64,000 nucleotides of DNA from Pauljensenia sp018375675 (GCA_041432705.1 JAPWAE010000007.1:1-64000), one strand, 5' to 3'; numbered from the stretch's first letter, positions 15,488 through 25,226 are shown. A program made the numbers and translations. The notes: generated from the letters alone by a model not told the origin.

Positions 15488-16923
15488 TACAGGACTGCCC
15501 TCCAAGCAAACTCGAAGAGACCCGAGGAGATGACCGCCGCGGGGAGAAGTGTAAAGATGCAGAAAGTCTGCACGAAGTCGAGGATCGTGCCCGCGAGGGC
15601 GGCGTGGCCCTTGGGAACATGCAGCGTCATCCACAGGACCATCGCGACCGCGATGATGAGCAGAATCGCCAGCGGGAGCAGGGGGAACAACGATTGCGTG
15701 TCCTTTCCTTTCCCCACCGCCCAGGACTGCGCCCAGGTACCAAACAGGAACGCACAGCCAACGCCCGCCGCGGCGATGCGAGGCAGGATCTGACCGGCGT
15801 GGGCACGAATCCCCCGAGGTGCCGTCAACAGGACCAGGATGGACATGATGACGAAGATGAAGCCGCCGAGGCCTCGGCCCAACGTGATCGCGGGAGTCAC
15901 CGTGTATGCCAGGGGAATACCGCCCACCAGGATGAACAGCGTCGAGGCAGCCACCAGCAGCGTGTACCGAGCATCGGTATGTCCGAGGGCGTCCGCCATG
16001 CGGCCGCCGGTCACCGTACTGGGCTTTTGCGCGGGAGGCTGGCGGATACGCGACGCGATCGTCTGCACCGACGCGGAGTCAACAAGCTGACTGTCGGGCA
16101 CACGCAGCGCAAAACGGGGTGCCATCAGGAACAGGAATACCCCGAGGAGGAGAGCCAGCGGCGCGATGTCGATGAGGCTGAACATCGGGTACGCACCAAT
16201 CGTGACGAGCGCCGTGGCGCCGATCCACGCGAACAGGCCGCTCAGCGCAGTGGGAGTCGCCGTCAACGACACGACCGCCAGCGAAACCGCGAGGGCAACC
16301 CACACGCCGATCACAGGGGCGACCGACAGCGCATGAATGCCGGCCATCGACACGAAGCCGATCGCGCTATATCCGGCCAACGCGGGCATCAGGAGCAGCA
16401 GGGCGGGCCTTGAACGGACCGCGCGCGAGGCGAAAAGCGGGAGGATGGAAGCAGCGCAGCACACGGCGGCACACGTTCCGCGCTCCCACAGCGGGATCTT
16501 CGTGGCTTCGACGGCCCACTTCGGGCCGTCCTCGGGGTGAGCAAAGCCGATCAGGGCCGCATCTCCGAGCATCGGCAGGAGGCACAGGGCGCTGACCGCA
16601 CCGATCACGATGAAGCAGTAGCCGAGGAGGGCGAGGACCGGGGACAGCCACTGGTTCTCCTGGCGTTCCGAGGCCTCGTTGACCTGCTGAGCGGACAGGA
16701 CGCGACTGGACAGAGTGATCGTCGAGCCTGCGGGCAGGTCACGACCGAGGACAGCGGCGCCGTCGAGGGGACGCCCATCGGCGTAGGAGACACGCACGGA
16801 GGGAAGGGACAGATCGATCTCCAGCATGGCGCACAGGCCCGCGACCGTCGTCCCCTCGGGAGCCGCGAAATCGGAGGTGCCATCGGAGTCGATAACAGTC
16901 ACTGACACCATGGTGGCGCTCAT
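15487..16923 (-). CDS. EccD-like ESX membrane subunit (copy 2)
   Basis: 478 residues: an N-terminal ubiquitin-like domain (SVTVIDSDGTSDFAAPEGTT ... LPAGSTITLSSRVLS, about 5-88) and then about 11 transmembrane helices. It is clearly a paralogue of the EccD at 11562-12923, with low sequence similarity but the same length and topology. The ATG at 16923 follows GGAGGT; an ATG 4 codons later is possible. It is divergent from eccC and coupled to the RDD-FHA gene. In mycobacterial ESX structures each protomer carries two EccD copies, so two distinct EccDs in one locus could form a heterodimer. Confidence 0.82.
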   Translation of the reverse strand: MSATMVSVTVIDSDGTSDFAAPEGTTVAGLCAMLEIDLSLPSVRVSYADGRPLDGAAVLGRDLPAGSTITLSSRVLSAQQVNEASERQENQWLSPVLALLGYCFIVIGAVSALCLLPMLGDAALIGFAHPEDGPKWAVEATKIPLWERGTCAAVCCAASILPLFASRAVRSRPALLLLMPALAGYSAIGFVSMAGIHALSVAPVIGVWVALAVSLAVVSLTATPTALSGLFAWIGATALVTIGAYPMFSLIDIAPLALLLGVFLFLMAPRFALRVPDSQLVDSASVQTIASRIRQPPAQKPSTVTGGRMADALGHTDARYTLLVAASTLFILVGGIPLAYTVTPAITLGRGLGGFIFVIMSILVLLTAPRGIRAHAGQILPRIAAAGVGCAFLFGTWAQSWAVGKGKDTQSLFPLLPLAILLIIAVAMVLWMTLHVPKGHAALAGTILDFVQTFCIFTLLPAAVISSGLFEFAWRAVL

Positions 16924-17061
16924 GTAACCTCCGTTCTCAAGTAAACAACAGTGCCCAGTGTAATGCACCGGCGCTAACCGTCGGTTAAAACTTGAAAGTC
17001 CACTCCGCTACACTGGGTGCAGTCGCATCGAACACGTACGCGCACAGCGCGAGGAGACCTA
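16924..17061. promoter_or_regulatory. divergent promoter region, eccD copy 2 and eccC
   Basis: TACACT at 17009-17014 (plus) and its mirror AGTGTA at 16957-16962 (minus) are candidate -10 boxes facing away from each other, about 45 bases apart. The plus -35 could be TTAAAA at 16985-16990. Ribosome sites are clear on both sides (GGAGGT for eccD, GAGGAG for eccC). Confidence 0.4.
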
Positions 17062-20000
17062 ATGGTTACACGCAAGAAACGGCGAACTGCCGCGGTTCCG
17101 GAGCAGCCCTCCGGTACCCTGGCGATCCAGATGCCGCCGGAGAAGGCCGAGCCCGCATCGATCGGTAACGTCCTCATGATGGTCGTCCCGATGCTCGGTT
17201 CGACGGGCGTCATGGTCTTCATGGCCATGCAGAACCCCGACAATACGCGTTCGATGCTCATGGGCGGCGGCATGCTGGTCGCCATGCTGGGCATGGTCGG
17301 CTTCAACATGTACCGCCAGTTCTCCCAGTACCGCACGCGCGTGAAGACGCAGCGCCGCGAATACCTCTCCTACCTCACTGAGACGCGCGAGTCCGTGCGC
17401 AAGGTCGCGAAGAAACAGCGCGCCTACTACAACTGGGTCTACCCTTCCCCCGACGCCCTCGTGACGCTGGCCGCCAACGGTTCGCGCCTGTGGTCGCGCG
17501 AAGGCAACACGTACGACCTACTAACGTTCCGTTACGGCTCGGGCACCCAGCCCCTCGGCCTCATCTTCGAGCGTCCCCCAATCGACCCGATGACGGAGAT
17601 GGACGTCGTGTGTCTGTCCGCTATGGACCGATTCATCGGCGTCCACGACCACACGGACAACGTCGGCAAGTTCCTGTACCTGGGCGACTTTAGCCACATC
17701 GAGGTCGTCGGCGACGGCGAAAGCGCCTACGACGAAATCCGCGCCATCATGATGCACCTGGCGTGCTTCATCGACCCCTCCAAGCTCAAGATCGCGGTCC
17801 TGTGTTCGGCCGATCGACTGGGCGACTGGGAGTGGGTCAAGTGGATGCCCCAGGCCCGCTCCTCCATCGTGCGCGACGCGGTGGGCCCGGGCCGCATGAT
17901 CTCGACGGACCCGCGCGAGCTCGCCGAGATGATCGGCCCCGACGTCGCGATGCGCGGCGCGTACCGCCCGGGCGATGACATGCCCGAGTGGCCCCACCTC
18001 CTCCTCGTGTTGGACGGGGCCGAGTTCCCGCCCAACTCCCCCTTCGGTTCGGCGGTGGGCGTGCGCGGCGTGACGATCATGTCCCGCGCCCGCGAGTGGA
18101 CGCCCATGAAGTCGCACACCGCGCTGCGCCTCGTCATCCACCCCAACCCTGATCACAAGGGCGCGGACGTGGTCGACGTAGTCACCATGGACTCCCTGCC
18201 CGAGCAGGCGTTCGCCGACCGCCTCACCGCCGTGCAGGCCGAGGCCGTGGCCCGGCGCATGACGCCCTTCGCCACCCAGCAGAACCTGGAAGAGGCGGAG
18301 ACGCCCGTGGGCCGTTCGGACGAGGCCCGCCAGATGGACCTCATGGAACTCGTCGGCATCGGTGACATCCGCGACTTCGAACCGGAGAAGCAGTGGCGAC
18401 GCCGCGAGGGCCGCGAACGCCTCGCCGCGCCCTTCGCCGTCACGCCCGAGGGCCGCCCCGTGGTCCTGGACATTAAGGAATCCGCCCAGCAGGGTATGGG
18501 TCCGCACGGCCTGCTGATCGGCGCGACCGGTTCGGGTAAGTCCGAGGTGTTGCGTACCCTCGTGCTCGCCCTGGCGCTCACCCACTCTCCGGAGCAGCTG
18601 AACCTGGTTCTCGTCGACTTCAAGGGTGGCGCGACCTTCGCCGGCATGTCGGATCTGCCACACGTGTCGGCCATGATCTCGAACCTGGAGTCGGAGCTCT
18701 CCCTCGTCGACCGTATGCAGGACGCCCTGCAGGGCGAGATGGTGCGCCGCCAGGAGGTTCTGCGTCAGGCGGGCAACTACGCGAACGTGTCCGACTACGA
18801 GGCGGATCGCCTCGCGGGCAAGCACGAGTTCCCGCCGCTGCCGGCCCTGTTCATCGTCCTGGACGAGTTCACGGAAATGCTGATGGCTAAGCCGGAGTTC
18901 GGCGAGGTCTTCATCATGATCGGTCGTCTGGGTCGTTCGCTGTCGGTGCACCTGCTGCTCGCCTCGCAGAAGATGGACCTGGGTAAGGCACGCGGCCTGG
19001 AGTCGCACCTGTCGTACCGCATTGCTCTGAAGACCTTCACGGAGAACGACTCTCGTGAGGTCCTGGGTATTCCCGACGCCGCGAAGCTACCCCCGCTGCC
19101 CGGTTCGGGCTTCCTGAAGGCGGGCGGCGACGGCCTCGTTCGTTTCCGCGCGTCCTACGTGGCCGCTCCCCCGCCGGCGCGTACGCTCGCGTCGATTTCC
19201 GAGGGCTCGACGGCCGGCGCTCCGACCGCGCCAATCGAGATCCTGCCGTTCACGGTCGCTCCCGTCATCACGCGCGAGGACCTGGGCGAGGAGGAAGAGG
19301 TCGACCAGAACCAGGAAGTCGTTCTGGCCGGCGACGAGGTCTGGGCGGACATGTCCGAGATGGACATCGCCGTGGCGAAGATGAAGGGCAAGGGTTACCC
19401 GGCGCACCAGGTGTGGCTGCCGCCGCTGGAGGTCCCGGATACCTTCGCAACCCTCATGCCCGACCTGCGCCCGGACCCGGAGCTCGGCTTCGTCTCGCGC
19501 GCGTGGCGCGAGTCCGGCACCCTGCGCGTGCCCCTGGGCACGGTCGACCTGCCGCTCGAGCAGCGTCGCGAGACCCTCGTCCTCGACCTGTCGGGCGCGG
19601 GCGGTAACTTCGCGCTGGTCGGCGGCCCGCAGACGGGTAAGTCGACGGCGCTGCGCACGATCGTCCAGTCCCTGTCGCTGACCTACACGCCCCAGGAAGT
19701 CCAGTTCTACGTCATGGACTTCGGCGGCGGCACGTTCGCCGGCTTCGCGGGCGCCCCGCACGTGGCGGGCATCGCGACGCGCGACACCGAGGAGGTGCGC
19801 ACGCGTATGATCGCCGAGATCGCGGCGATCATGGACGACCGCGAGCGTTACTTCCGCGCGCACGGCATCGACTCGATGGACACCTACCGTCGCGGGCGCC
19901 TGGAAGGACGCTACGACGACGGCTACGGCGACGTGTTCCTGGTCATCGACGGCTGGGGCGCGCTGCGCTCCGAGTTCGACGGCCTGGACCGCACGGTGAC

Positions 20001-21108
20001 GACGATGATGAGCCGAGGCTTGTCGCTGGGCGTTCACCTCATCGTGTCGGCCGCCCGCTGGATGGACATCCGTTCGGAGGCGCAGGACATCTTCGGTTCG
20101 CGCCTGGAGCTGCACACGGCGAACCCGAAGGAGTCGATCGTCAACCGTGAGGGCGCCGCCCGTATTCCGAAGGGCCGCCCGGGTCGAGGCATCGACATGG
20201 TGGGCCACGAGATGATGATCGGCCTGCCGCGCGCCGACGATGATCCGGATCCGTCGACCGTGTCGCAGGGCGTTGCGCGCACGGTGGCGAAGATCCGCGA
20301 GTCGCTGGTTCACGGCGAGGGACCGAAGCTGCGCCTGCTGCCCGAGAATGTCACGGTCCCCGAGATCCTCGCGCAGGTGCCGGATCCGCAGGTCCTGCCG
20401 CGCGGCGGTGGCGACATGATCCTGGGTGTGGAGGAGTCTCGCCTCGGACCGCTCCTGTTCAACACGCGCTCGGAGTCGCACCTGTACCTGTTCGGCGACG
20501 GCAAGACCGGCAAGACGACGTTCCTGCGTTCGATCATTTCCGAGGTTATGCGCCTGTACACGCCGGGCGAGGCGAAGATCCTCACGATCGACATGCGCCG
20601 CACGCTCATGGGCGCGGTTCCGGAGGACTACCAGCTGCGCTACCTGACGAACCACGCCGAGGCGATGAAGCAGATGCGCGATCTCGCAGGCTTCCTGCGC
20701 ACGCGTCTGCCGGGTTCGGACGTGACTCCCGAGCAGATTCGCGACCGCAGCTGGTGGTCGGGCCCCGAGGTGTGGATCCTGGTCGACGACTACGACCTGG
20801 TCGCGACGACGTCGGGCAACCCGCTCATGGAGCTCATCGATCTGCTGCCGCAGGCGGCCGACATCGGCCTGCACGTGATCATCACCCGCCGTATGGGTGG
20901 CGCGTCGCGTGCGGCCTACGAGAAGGTCCTGCAGATGATGAACGACCTGGCGGTCACCGGCATCCTCCTGTCCGGCAATCCCAGCGAGGGCGCGATCATC
21001 AACGGTGTCAAGCCCAAGCGAGCCGTTCCGGGCCGCGCGCAGGTCGTCCACCGTGAGCTCGGCGTGGTCGCCGCTCAGCTGGCGAACACCCCACCCACAT
21101 CAATCTGA
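17062..21108 (+). CDS. eccC: EccC, FtsK/SpoIIIE-type ESX motor ATPase
   Basis: 1348 residues, the single-polypeptide form of EccCa+EccCb. Two N-terminal membrane helices (about 35-56 and 73-93) are followed by a cytosolic stalk region and three FtsK-like ATPase domains. Their Walker A motifs are ATGSGKS (488-494), GPQTGKS (855-861) and GDGKTGKT (1145-1152). Walker B strands are LFIVLDEF, VFLVIDGW and VWILVDDYD; the second lacks the usual Glu. All three keep the nucleotide-binding Lys. EccC recognises WXG100 C-terminal signals and powers export. The ATG at 17062 follows GAGGAG. It is transcribed away from eccD copy 2 and starts the plus-strand half of the island. Confidence 0.95.
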   Translation: MVTRKKRRTAAVPEQPSGTLAIQMPPEKAEPASIGNVLMMVVPMLGSTGVMVFMAMQNPDNTRSMLMGGGMLVAMLGMVGFNMYRQFSQYRTRVKTQRREYLSYLTETRESVRKVAKKQRAYYNWVYPSPDALVTLAANGSRLWSREGNTYDLLTFRYGSGTQPLGLIFERPPIDPMTEMDVVCLSAMDRFIGVHDHTDNVGKFLYLGDFSHIEVVGDGESAYDEIRAIMMHLACFIDPSKLKIAVLCSADRLGDWEWVKWMPQARSSIVRDAVGPGRMISTDPRELAEMIGPDVAMRGAYRPGDDMPEWPHLLLVLDGAEFPPNSPFGSAVGVRGVTIMSRAREWTPMKSHTALRLVIHPNPDHKGADVVDVVTMDSLPEQAFADRLTAVQAEAVARRMTPFATQQNLEEAETPVGRSDEARQMDLMELVGIGDIRDFEPEKQWRRREGRERLAAPFAVTPEGRPVVLDIKESAQQGMGPHGLLIGATGSGKSEVLRTLVLALALTHSPEQLNLVLVDFKGGATFAGMSDLPHVSAMISNLESELSLVDRMQDALQGEMVRRQEVLRQAGNYANVSDYEADRLAGKHEFPPLPALFIVLDEFTEMLMAKPEFGEVFIMIGRLGRSLSVHLLLASQKMDLGKARGLESHLSYRIALKTFTENDSREVLGIPDAAKLPPLPGSGFLKAGGDGLVRFRASYVAAPPPARTLASISEGSTAGAPTAPIEILPFTVAPVITREDLGEEEEVDQNQEVVLAGDEVWADMSEMDIAVAKMKGKGYPAHQVWLPPLEVPDTFATLMPDLRPDPELGFVSRAWRESGTLRVPLGTVDLPLEQRRETLVLDLSGAGGNFALVGGPQTGKSTALRTIVQSLSLTYTPQEVQFYVMDFGGGTFAGFAGAPHVAGIATRDTEEVRTRMIAEIAAIMDDRERYFRAHGIDSMDTYRRGRLEGRYDDGYGDVFLVIDGWGALRSEFDGLDRTVTTMMSRGLSLGVHLIVSAARWMDIRSEAQDIFGSRLELHTANPKESIVNREGAARIPKGRPGRGIDMVGHEMMIGLPRADDDPDPSTVSQGVARTVAKIRESLVHGEGPKLRLLPENVTVPEILAQVPDPQVLPRGGGDMILGVEESRLGPLLFNTRSESHLYLFGDGKTGKTTFLRSIISEVMRLYTPGEAKILTIDMRRTLMGAVPEDYQLRYLTNHAEAMKQMRDLAGFLRTRLPGSDVTPEQIRDRSWWSGPEVWILVDDYDLVATTSGNPLMELIDLLPQAADIGLHVIITRRMGGASRAAYEKVLQMMNDLAVTGILLSGNPSEGAIINGVKPKRAVPGRAQVVHRELGVVAAQLANTPPTSI

Positions 21109-21115
21109 CCGTTTG

Positions 21116-21146
21116 TTGACACGACGACCCGTTCGTCGCATATGAT
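21116..21146 (+). promoter_or_regulatory. promoter with 19-base spacer and internal dyad
   Basis: Perfect TTGACA (21116-21121) and TATGAT (21141-21146) are separated by 19 bases, and the spacer holds the dyad CGACGA-CCCGT-TCGTCG (21122-21138). It lies in the 65-base gap after eccC and just before the lipoprotein gene. A 19-base spacer with dyad symmetry is the layout of MerR-type activated promoters; no such regulator gene is adjacent. Confidence 0.55.
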
Positions 21147-21173
21147 TGACCAGTCTGAAAGTAGGAGAAAAAT

Positions 21174-21716
21174 ATGTCCTCTCTCGTGTCCCGTCGCGCA
21201 TGTGCGGCCACCTCGTCCCTGCTGCTCGCTGCCGTCGCACTGTCGGGCTGCTCCCCCTTCGGCGGGGGTGGCTCTCAGTCCACCGATATCAGCAAGCTGC
21301 CCAACATTCCTCAGGGGCAGAAGCAGCAGCTGGTGCAGCAGATGCAGTCCGCGTCGGGCGACCAGAAGAAGCAGATCGCCGAGAAGGCCGTCGCCTTGAA
21401 CAACATGGTTGGCGCACAGCTGGTGGGCGTGGAGCCCAGCCTGATTTCCTCCCAACAGTTCAAGCTGGACCCCAAGGGCCAGACCGTGGTTAACAAGAAC
21501 GATATGGTCTACCAGATGATGTCGGCGACTGATTTCTGGCGACTGGGCAATGACACCTACGACCTGTGCGTGGAGCAGAACTGCGAGTACTACTCGTCCT
21601 GGACCGTGGACGTGGAGGGCTCCGGCTCTGACCTGACCTACGTGTGGACCCTGAAGATCGATGGCGACGACCAGCCCGACAAGCCGCTGGTCCGCCGCTT
21701 CAAGGTCGCCAAGTAA
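21174..21716 (+). CDS. ESX-linked lipoprotein of unknown function
   Basis: A 180-residue protein with a lipoprotein signal peptide: basic start (SRRACAATSSLLLAAVAL) and lipobox LSGC with Cys at residue ~26. The mature part has a Gln/Lys-rich helical region (PQGQKQQLVQQMQSASGDQKKQ) and then a beta-rich region with one Cys pair (YDLCVEQNCEYYSSW). AGGAGAAA precedes the ATG at 21174. It sits after eccC behind its own promoter and upstream of candidate substrate genes. I recognise no named family; a role at the outer face of the membrane in assembly or substrate handling is possible. Confidence 0.65.
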   Translation: MSSLVSRRACAATSSLLLAAVALSGCSPFGGGGSQSTDISKLPNIPQGQKQQLVQQMQSASGDQKKQIAEKAVALNNMVGAQLVGVEPSLISSQQFKLDPKGQTVVNKNDMVYQMMSATDFWRLGNDTYDLCVEQNCEYYSSWTVDVEGSGSDLTYVWTLKIDGDDQPDKPLVRRFKVAK

Positions 21717-21772
21717 GCAACCGGGCGCGTTGCAGCGCTCTCTTATTTTCCATCGATTATTAGGAGCCACAA

Positions 21773-22300
21773 ATGGCTGATCAGGTAGCAGTAGACAGCG
21801 AGAAGCAGGTAGCGGCGACCACTCACGTGGTGGAGGGTGGCGACGCCATGACTTCCTCCGCTCAGGGGTCGTCGTCCCTGAGCGCCGCTCAGAAAACCAT
21901 GTTCTGGGGTAGCGAGACAGGTCCCCGGTCCATGGGGCAAAGCTCATTCGACATGTTTAGAACGATTTCGGAGGCACTTGAGAAGGAAGCAATTCTGATT
22001 TCGACGTTTGAGACAGAAATCAACGCTGCGTTGGAGTCCTTCACCGGCACCGAACAGGACAACAAGCTGCAGCTCGCAAAGATTCAGGAGGCACTGGCAA
22101 GGGTCGACAAATCCGATGCTGCCGCTGAGGCCAAAGCCGCGCAGCACAAGGTCAACCGATTTCTGCGAAGCCTCGGTGTCGCCGCTGCTATTCCGCACGC
22201 CCAAACCACACCGTCTTCTTCGACGGCAGGTGGGTCGACGCCCTCCACGACATCCGGTGGCTCGGGTCCTACTACGACGCCCGGCCCTCGTAAATACTGA
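21773..22300 (+). CDS. small helical protein, candidate T7SS partner
   Basis: 175 residues without signal peptide or membrane helix. Residues ~57-135 are predicted helical hairpin (FDMFRTISEALEKEAILIS ... LQLAKIQEALARVDKSDAAAEAK), followed by a Ser/Thr/Gly/Pro tail. TAGGAG lies 6 bases before ATG. It is 26 bases before the PPE-like gene, so the two may act as a pair like PE/PPE or Esx partners. No WxG motif is visible. Function is not recognised. Confidence 0.55.
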   Translation: MADQVAVDSEKQVAATTHVVEGGDAMTSSAQGSSSLSAAQKTMFWGSETGPRSMGQSSFDMFRTISEALEKEAILISTFETEINAALESFTGTEQDNKLQLAKIQEALARVDKSDAAAEAKAAQHKVNRFLRSLGVAAAIPHAQTTPSSSTAGGSTPSTTSGGSGPTTTPGPRKY

Positions 22301-22326
22301 GCTGTTAGAAAGAAGGGGATTTAATC

Positions 22327-24000
22327 ATGGTGTCATCGCCGATGTACGAGCGCCTGAAGGTCTTCATGGAAGCCGCAAATGCCAACCGCGACTTGGACGC
22401 GTGGGATCCCGACCATCAGCAAACGATCAAAGGCCTCCAAGAGGCCGTCGAACGCCTCAAGCAGTACCGAGATTCCCAGGGTTTCGTAGGCCAAACAGCT
22501 GAGGCCATGAACGCGTGGGTGGACAGAGCGGTTCAGCGTATCGACGCGTACGCGGACACCTACCGGCACGGTCACAGCACCTACCAGGCTGGTCGCTTGG
22601 CGATGGCATCTGCTCTCCACGAGGCCAAACTCTTGTCCCCGACGCTTCTGGACTCTGCGACTGAGGCAATGCGCGACAACCCCGTGGTCATGGTTCCCAG
22701 TTCCTCCCCAGGAGGTGGCGTTTCAGTTCTGGGCAAGCGCTTCACGACCGGCGCCGCCTACGTGGACGCAGTCGAGGCCCAAGCCAACGCCCAACGCGAG
22801 GCCGCGGCAACGCGCATCCTCGAGCGAGTGAACTCGTTGACGGGTGATCTGAGCAGCAGCATGCACAGTATTCAAGACAGCGCAGCCGCTCAGGCCCAAG
22901 AGACCGACAAGGAAAACCGCGGACAGGACGCCGTCGACCATACGCAGCAATGGGCAGACAGCGCCTCGCATTCGTTTGGCCGCTCCTCCGGTCGCAGCCC
23001 TTCGTCCGGCACCTACCCGGGCGGCTTCTCCCAGCCGTGGTGGAGCGAGGCGGATGCCGCCGCAGCCCAGAACCGAACGGTCGCATCCGGTGCCATCCCT
23101 ACCCAGGAGCCCGCCTACGGCGAGACCGGGTCGCGCACGAACCCGATCACGGATCCCCAGGAGCTGATGGGCACGGATCTGCTCCACACCGCTGTGAACG
23201 GCACGGCGTACCGTAACGGCGTCGTTGGCGGTCACACCCCCGCCCCTCCGGCCGACGTGGATCACCCGCTGTGGCGCCTCAACGGCGGCGCGGCCTCCGA
23301 CTCCGCCACGGCGGGCCGCCTCGGCGGCGCTGGCGTCCTCGGCGCGGGCGCACTCGGCCTGCGCGGCGCAGCACGCATGGGTTCGGGCAGCTTCGGCGGG
23401 TCCGGTTCCCTCGGTGGCTCCAGCGTCTTCGGCCGCTTCGGCGGCGCTAGCGCCGGCGCGAACGGCCTCGGTGGATCCGGTTCGGCCGGCGGCCTGTCCG
23501 GTGCCGGTCGCATGGGTGCCGGTCGCATGGGCGCCGCGGGTATGCGCGGCGTGACCGGCTCGACCAACGGCATGGGTGCTTCGGGCGCGGCTGGCCTCAA
23601 GGTCGGCTCCTACTCGGGTTCCGGCTTCGGCTCCTACACTCCCCCCGCTGGCTCTGCGGGCGCGGCGGGCGCTGGCGGCGCGAACGGCGCTGCCGGTTCC
23701 TCCGGCGTTACGGGCACCACCGGCGCGAACGGCGGCGGCGCTGCGGGCGCAGCCAGCGCTGCTGGCAAGGGCGGCGCAACGAACGGCGGCTTCATGGGAG
23801 CCGGCGCGGGAGCAGGTGCTGGCGCGGGCAAGGACGACAAGAAGGGCCGTAAGAACCGGTACGTGGCCTTCAAGTTCGACGACGACGAGGATGAGCTGCC
23901 CGCGGGCTACGTGAATCCCCTGTCGCAGACCTCCGGCACCGACAAGGACATCACGCCAGCGAAGCGTAACGACGACGGATGGGACCCGCGCCAGTGGTGA
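22327..24000 (+). CDS. Gly/Ala-rich PPE-like T7SS candidate substrate
   Basis: 557 residues. The N-terminal ~195 residues are helical with GFVGQTAEAMNAWVDRAVQR, reminiscent of the WxG/PPE-type turn and following helix. Residues ~300-510 are extremely rich in Gly, Ala and Ser (for example GGAGVLGAGALGLRGAARMG), like PPE-MPTR/PGRS proteins. The last ~45 residues are a conserved-looking acidic tail (KFDDDEDELPAGYVNPLSQ) ending WDPRQW. There is no signal peptide. Its stop overlaps the start of the following S8 peptidase (GTGA). Position and composition suggest an exported surface protein whose partner or processing protease is the downstream pair; this is inference. Confidence 0.65.
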   Translation: MVSSPMYERLKVFMEAANANRDLDAWDPDHQQTIKGLQEAVERLKQYRDSQGFVGQTAEAMNAWVDRAVQRIDAYADTYRHGHSTYQAGRLAMASALHEAKLLSPTLLDSATEAMRDNPVVMVPSSSPGGGVSVLGKRFTTGAAYVDAVEAQANAQREAAATRILERVNSLTGDLSSSMHSIQDSAAAQAQETDKENRGQDAVDHTQQWADSASHSFGRSSGRSPSSGTYPGGFSQPWWSEADAAAAQNRTVASGAIPTQEPAYGETGSRTNPITDPQELMGTDLLHTAVNGTAYRNGVVGGHTPAPPADVDHPLWRLNGGAASDSATAGRLGGAGVLGAGALGLRGAARMGSGSFGGSGSLGGSSVFGRFGGASAGANGLGGSGSAGGLSGAGRMGAGRMGAAGMRGVTGSTNGMGASGAAGLKVGSYSGSGFGSYTPPAGSAGAAGAGGANGAAGSSGVTGTTGANGGGAAGAASAAGKGGATNGGFMGAGAGAGAGAGKDDKKGRKNRYVAFKFDDDEDELPAGYVNPLSQTSGTDKDITPAKRNDDGWDPRQW

Positions 24001-25226
24001 GCATCTCCTCCAACGCCGCGCCCCGTCCTTCCTTCGGTTTTGTGGGGAGGGCGGGGCGCGCCGCGCGCGCCCTGACCACCGCCGCCTCCGCACTCGCACT
24101 GGCTGTCGGTGCCCTCACCGTAGCCCCAGCCCCCGCTCACGCGGCCGACCCCATTACAACCCAGGAGTACTTCTCCTACTACGGCTTCGACGGAGCACGT
24201 GAAAAGGGCTACACCGGCAAGGGCATCACCATCGCCCTCCTCGACGGCCCCGTCGACACCAGCGCCCCCGAACTGGCCGGCGCCAATATCACCGACAAGA
24301 GCCGCTGCACCATCGAAGACTCGCCTGAAGGCGCACGTCACGGCACCGACATGGCGACCATCTTGGTCTCTCCGTACACCGGCGTGGCTCCTGAGGCTAC
24401 GCTACACAGCTACCAGGTGTCGAATTCCAATTCTGTGTCGGAGGGAACTTGCAGGGTCGGCAGCAAGAAGCTCGACGACTTCGGCACGCTGATAAACCAA
24501 GCCGTCGAGGATGGCGCTCAGATCATCTCCCTTTCGCAGGGAACCGGCGTTCAAGGTGACGATGTCAAGTGGGCCATCGCTAACGCGATTGCCCACGGTG
24601 TCATCATTGTTGCTTCAGCCGGCAACACGTCAGACGACGCAAACAACTCGCACCTTGGTAGCTGGTCTGGCGTCGTCGGGGTCTCTGCGATCAACACGGA
24701 CGGCACGTTTGCGTCGTATTCCTCCTGGGGCAACGGCGTTGTGACGGCAGCTGTGGGTGGCCCTTTCGTTACACGCGACGAAGTTACGAATCAGCCCATC
24801 AATACGCGAGGTACCTCTGTGTCGGCCGCTCTCGTCGCCGGCATGCTGGCCCTGGCGCGTCAGAAGTGGCCCGATGCCACCCCCAACCAGATCCTCCAGT
24901 CCCTGGTCCATTCGGGCCTGAATCCGAATCACGAGTGGAATCAATACACCGGATACGGGGCCATTGACGGCGGCGGACTCGTCATCGACGATCCCTCGCA
25001 GTACCCGGACGAGAACCCACTCCTCAACAAACCGGGAGGTTCCGAACCCACGGCTGACGAGATTGCCGACTATCTCGATGGCCTCGTCGACCCCGCGGCC
25101 CACCGTGGGGTCCCCGATTCCTACGTGTACCGTGGCGCGGACGATACGGTGCTTCTCTACCACACGGACACGGAACTCAAGAATCCGCTCCACCTGGGAA
25201 CGAGCCCCCGCTACCACCAGAAGTGA
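23997..25226 (+). CDS. secreted anchor-less mycosin-like S8 peptidase (copy C)
   Basis: A 409-residue protein with a long signal peptide (Arg-rich start, AARALTTAASALALAVGALT, cleavage near AHAADP at ~50). Triad: Asp83 (ALLDGP), His115 (ARHGTDMAT), Ser274 (RGTSVSA, lacking the usual Pro after the serine helix start). Asn210 is in ASAGN. Cys104 and Cys152 are the family disulfide pair. It ends HLGTSPRYHQK without a membrane helix. The GTG at 23997 overlaps the PPE-like stop as GTGA, so translation is coupled. Upstream in-frame codons exist but are less consistent with this coupling. Confidence 0.8.
   Translation: MSISSNAAPRPSFGFVGRAGRAARALTTAASALALAVGALTVAPAPAHAADPITTQEYFSYYGFDGAREKGYTGKGITIALLDGPVDTSAPELAGANITDKSRCTIEDSPEGARHGTDMATILVSPYTGVAPEATLHSYQVSNSNSVSEGTCRVGSKKLDDFGTLINQAVEDGAQIISLSQGTGVQGDDVKWAIANAIAHGVIIVASAGNTSDDANNSHLGSWSGVVGVSAINTDGTFASYSSWGNGVVTAAVGGPFVTRDEVTNQPINTRGTSVSAALVAGMLALARQKWPDATPNQILQSLVHSGLNPNHEWNQYTGYGAIDGGGLVIDDPSQYPDENPLLNKPGGSEPTADEIADYLDGLVDPAAHRGVPDSYVYRGADDTVLLYHTDTELKNPLHLGTSPRYHQK

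Noticed and set aside
19087..21051. 654-residue open frame opposite eccC
   Set aside because: Shadow of eccC with composition typical of antisense GC-rich reading; eccC has clear domains across it.
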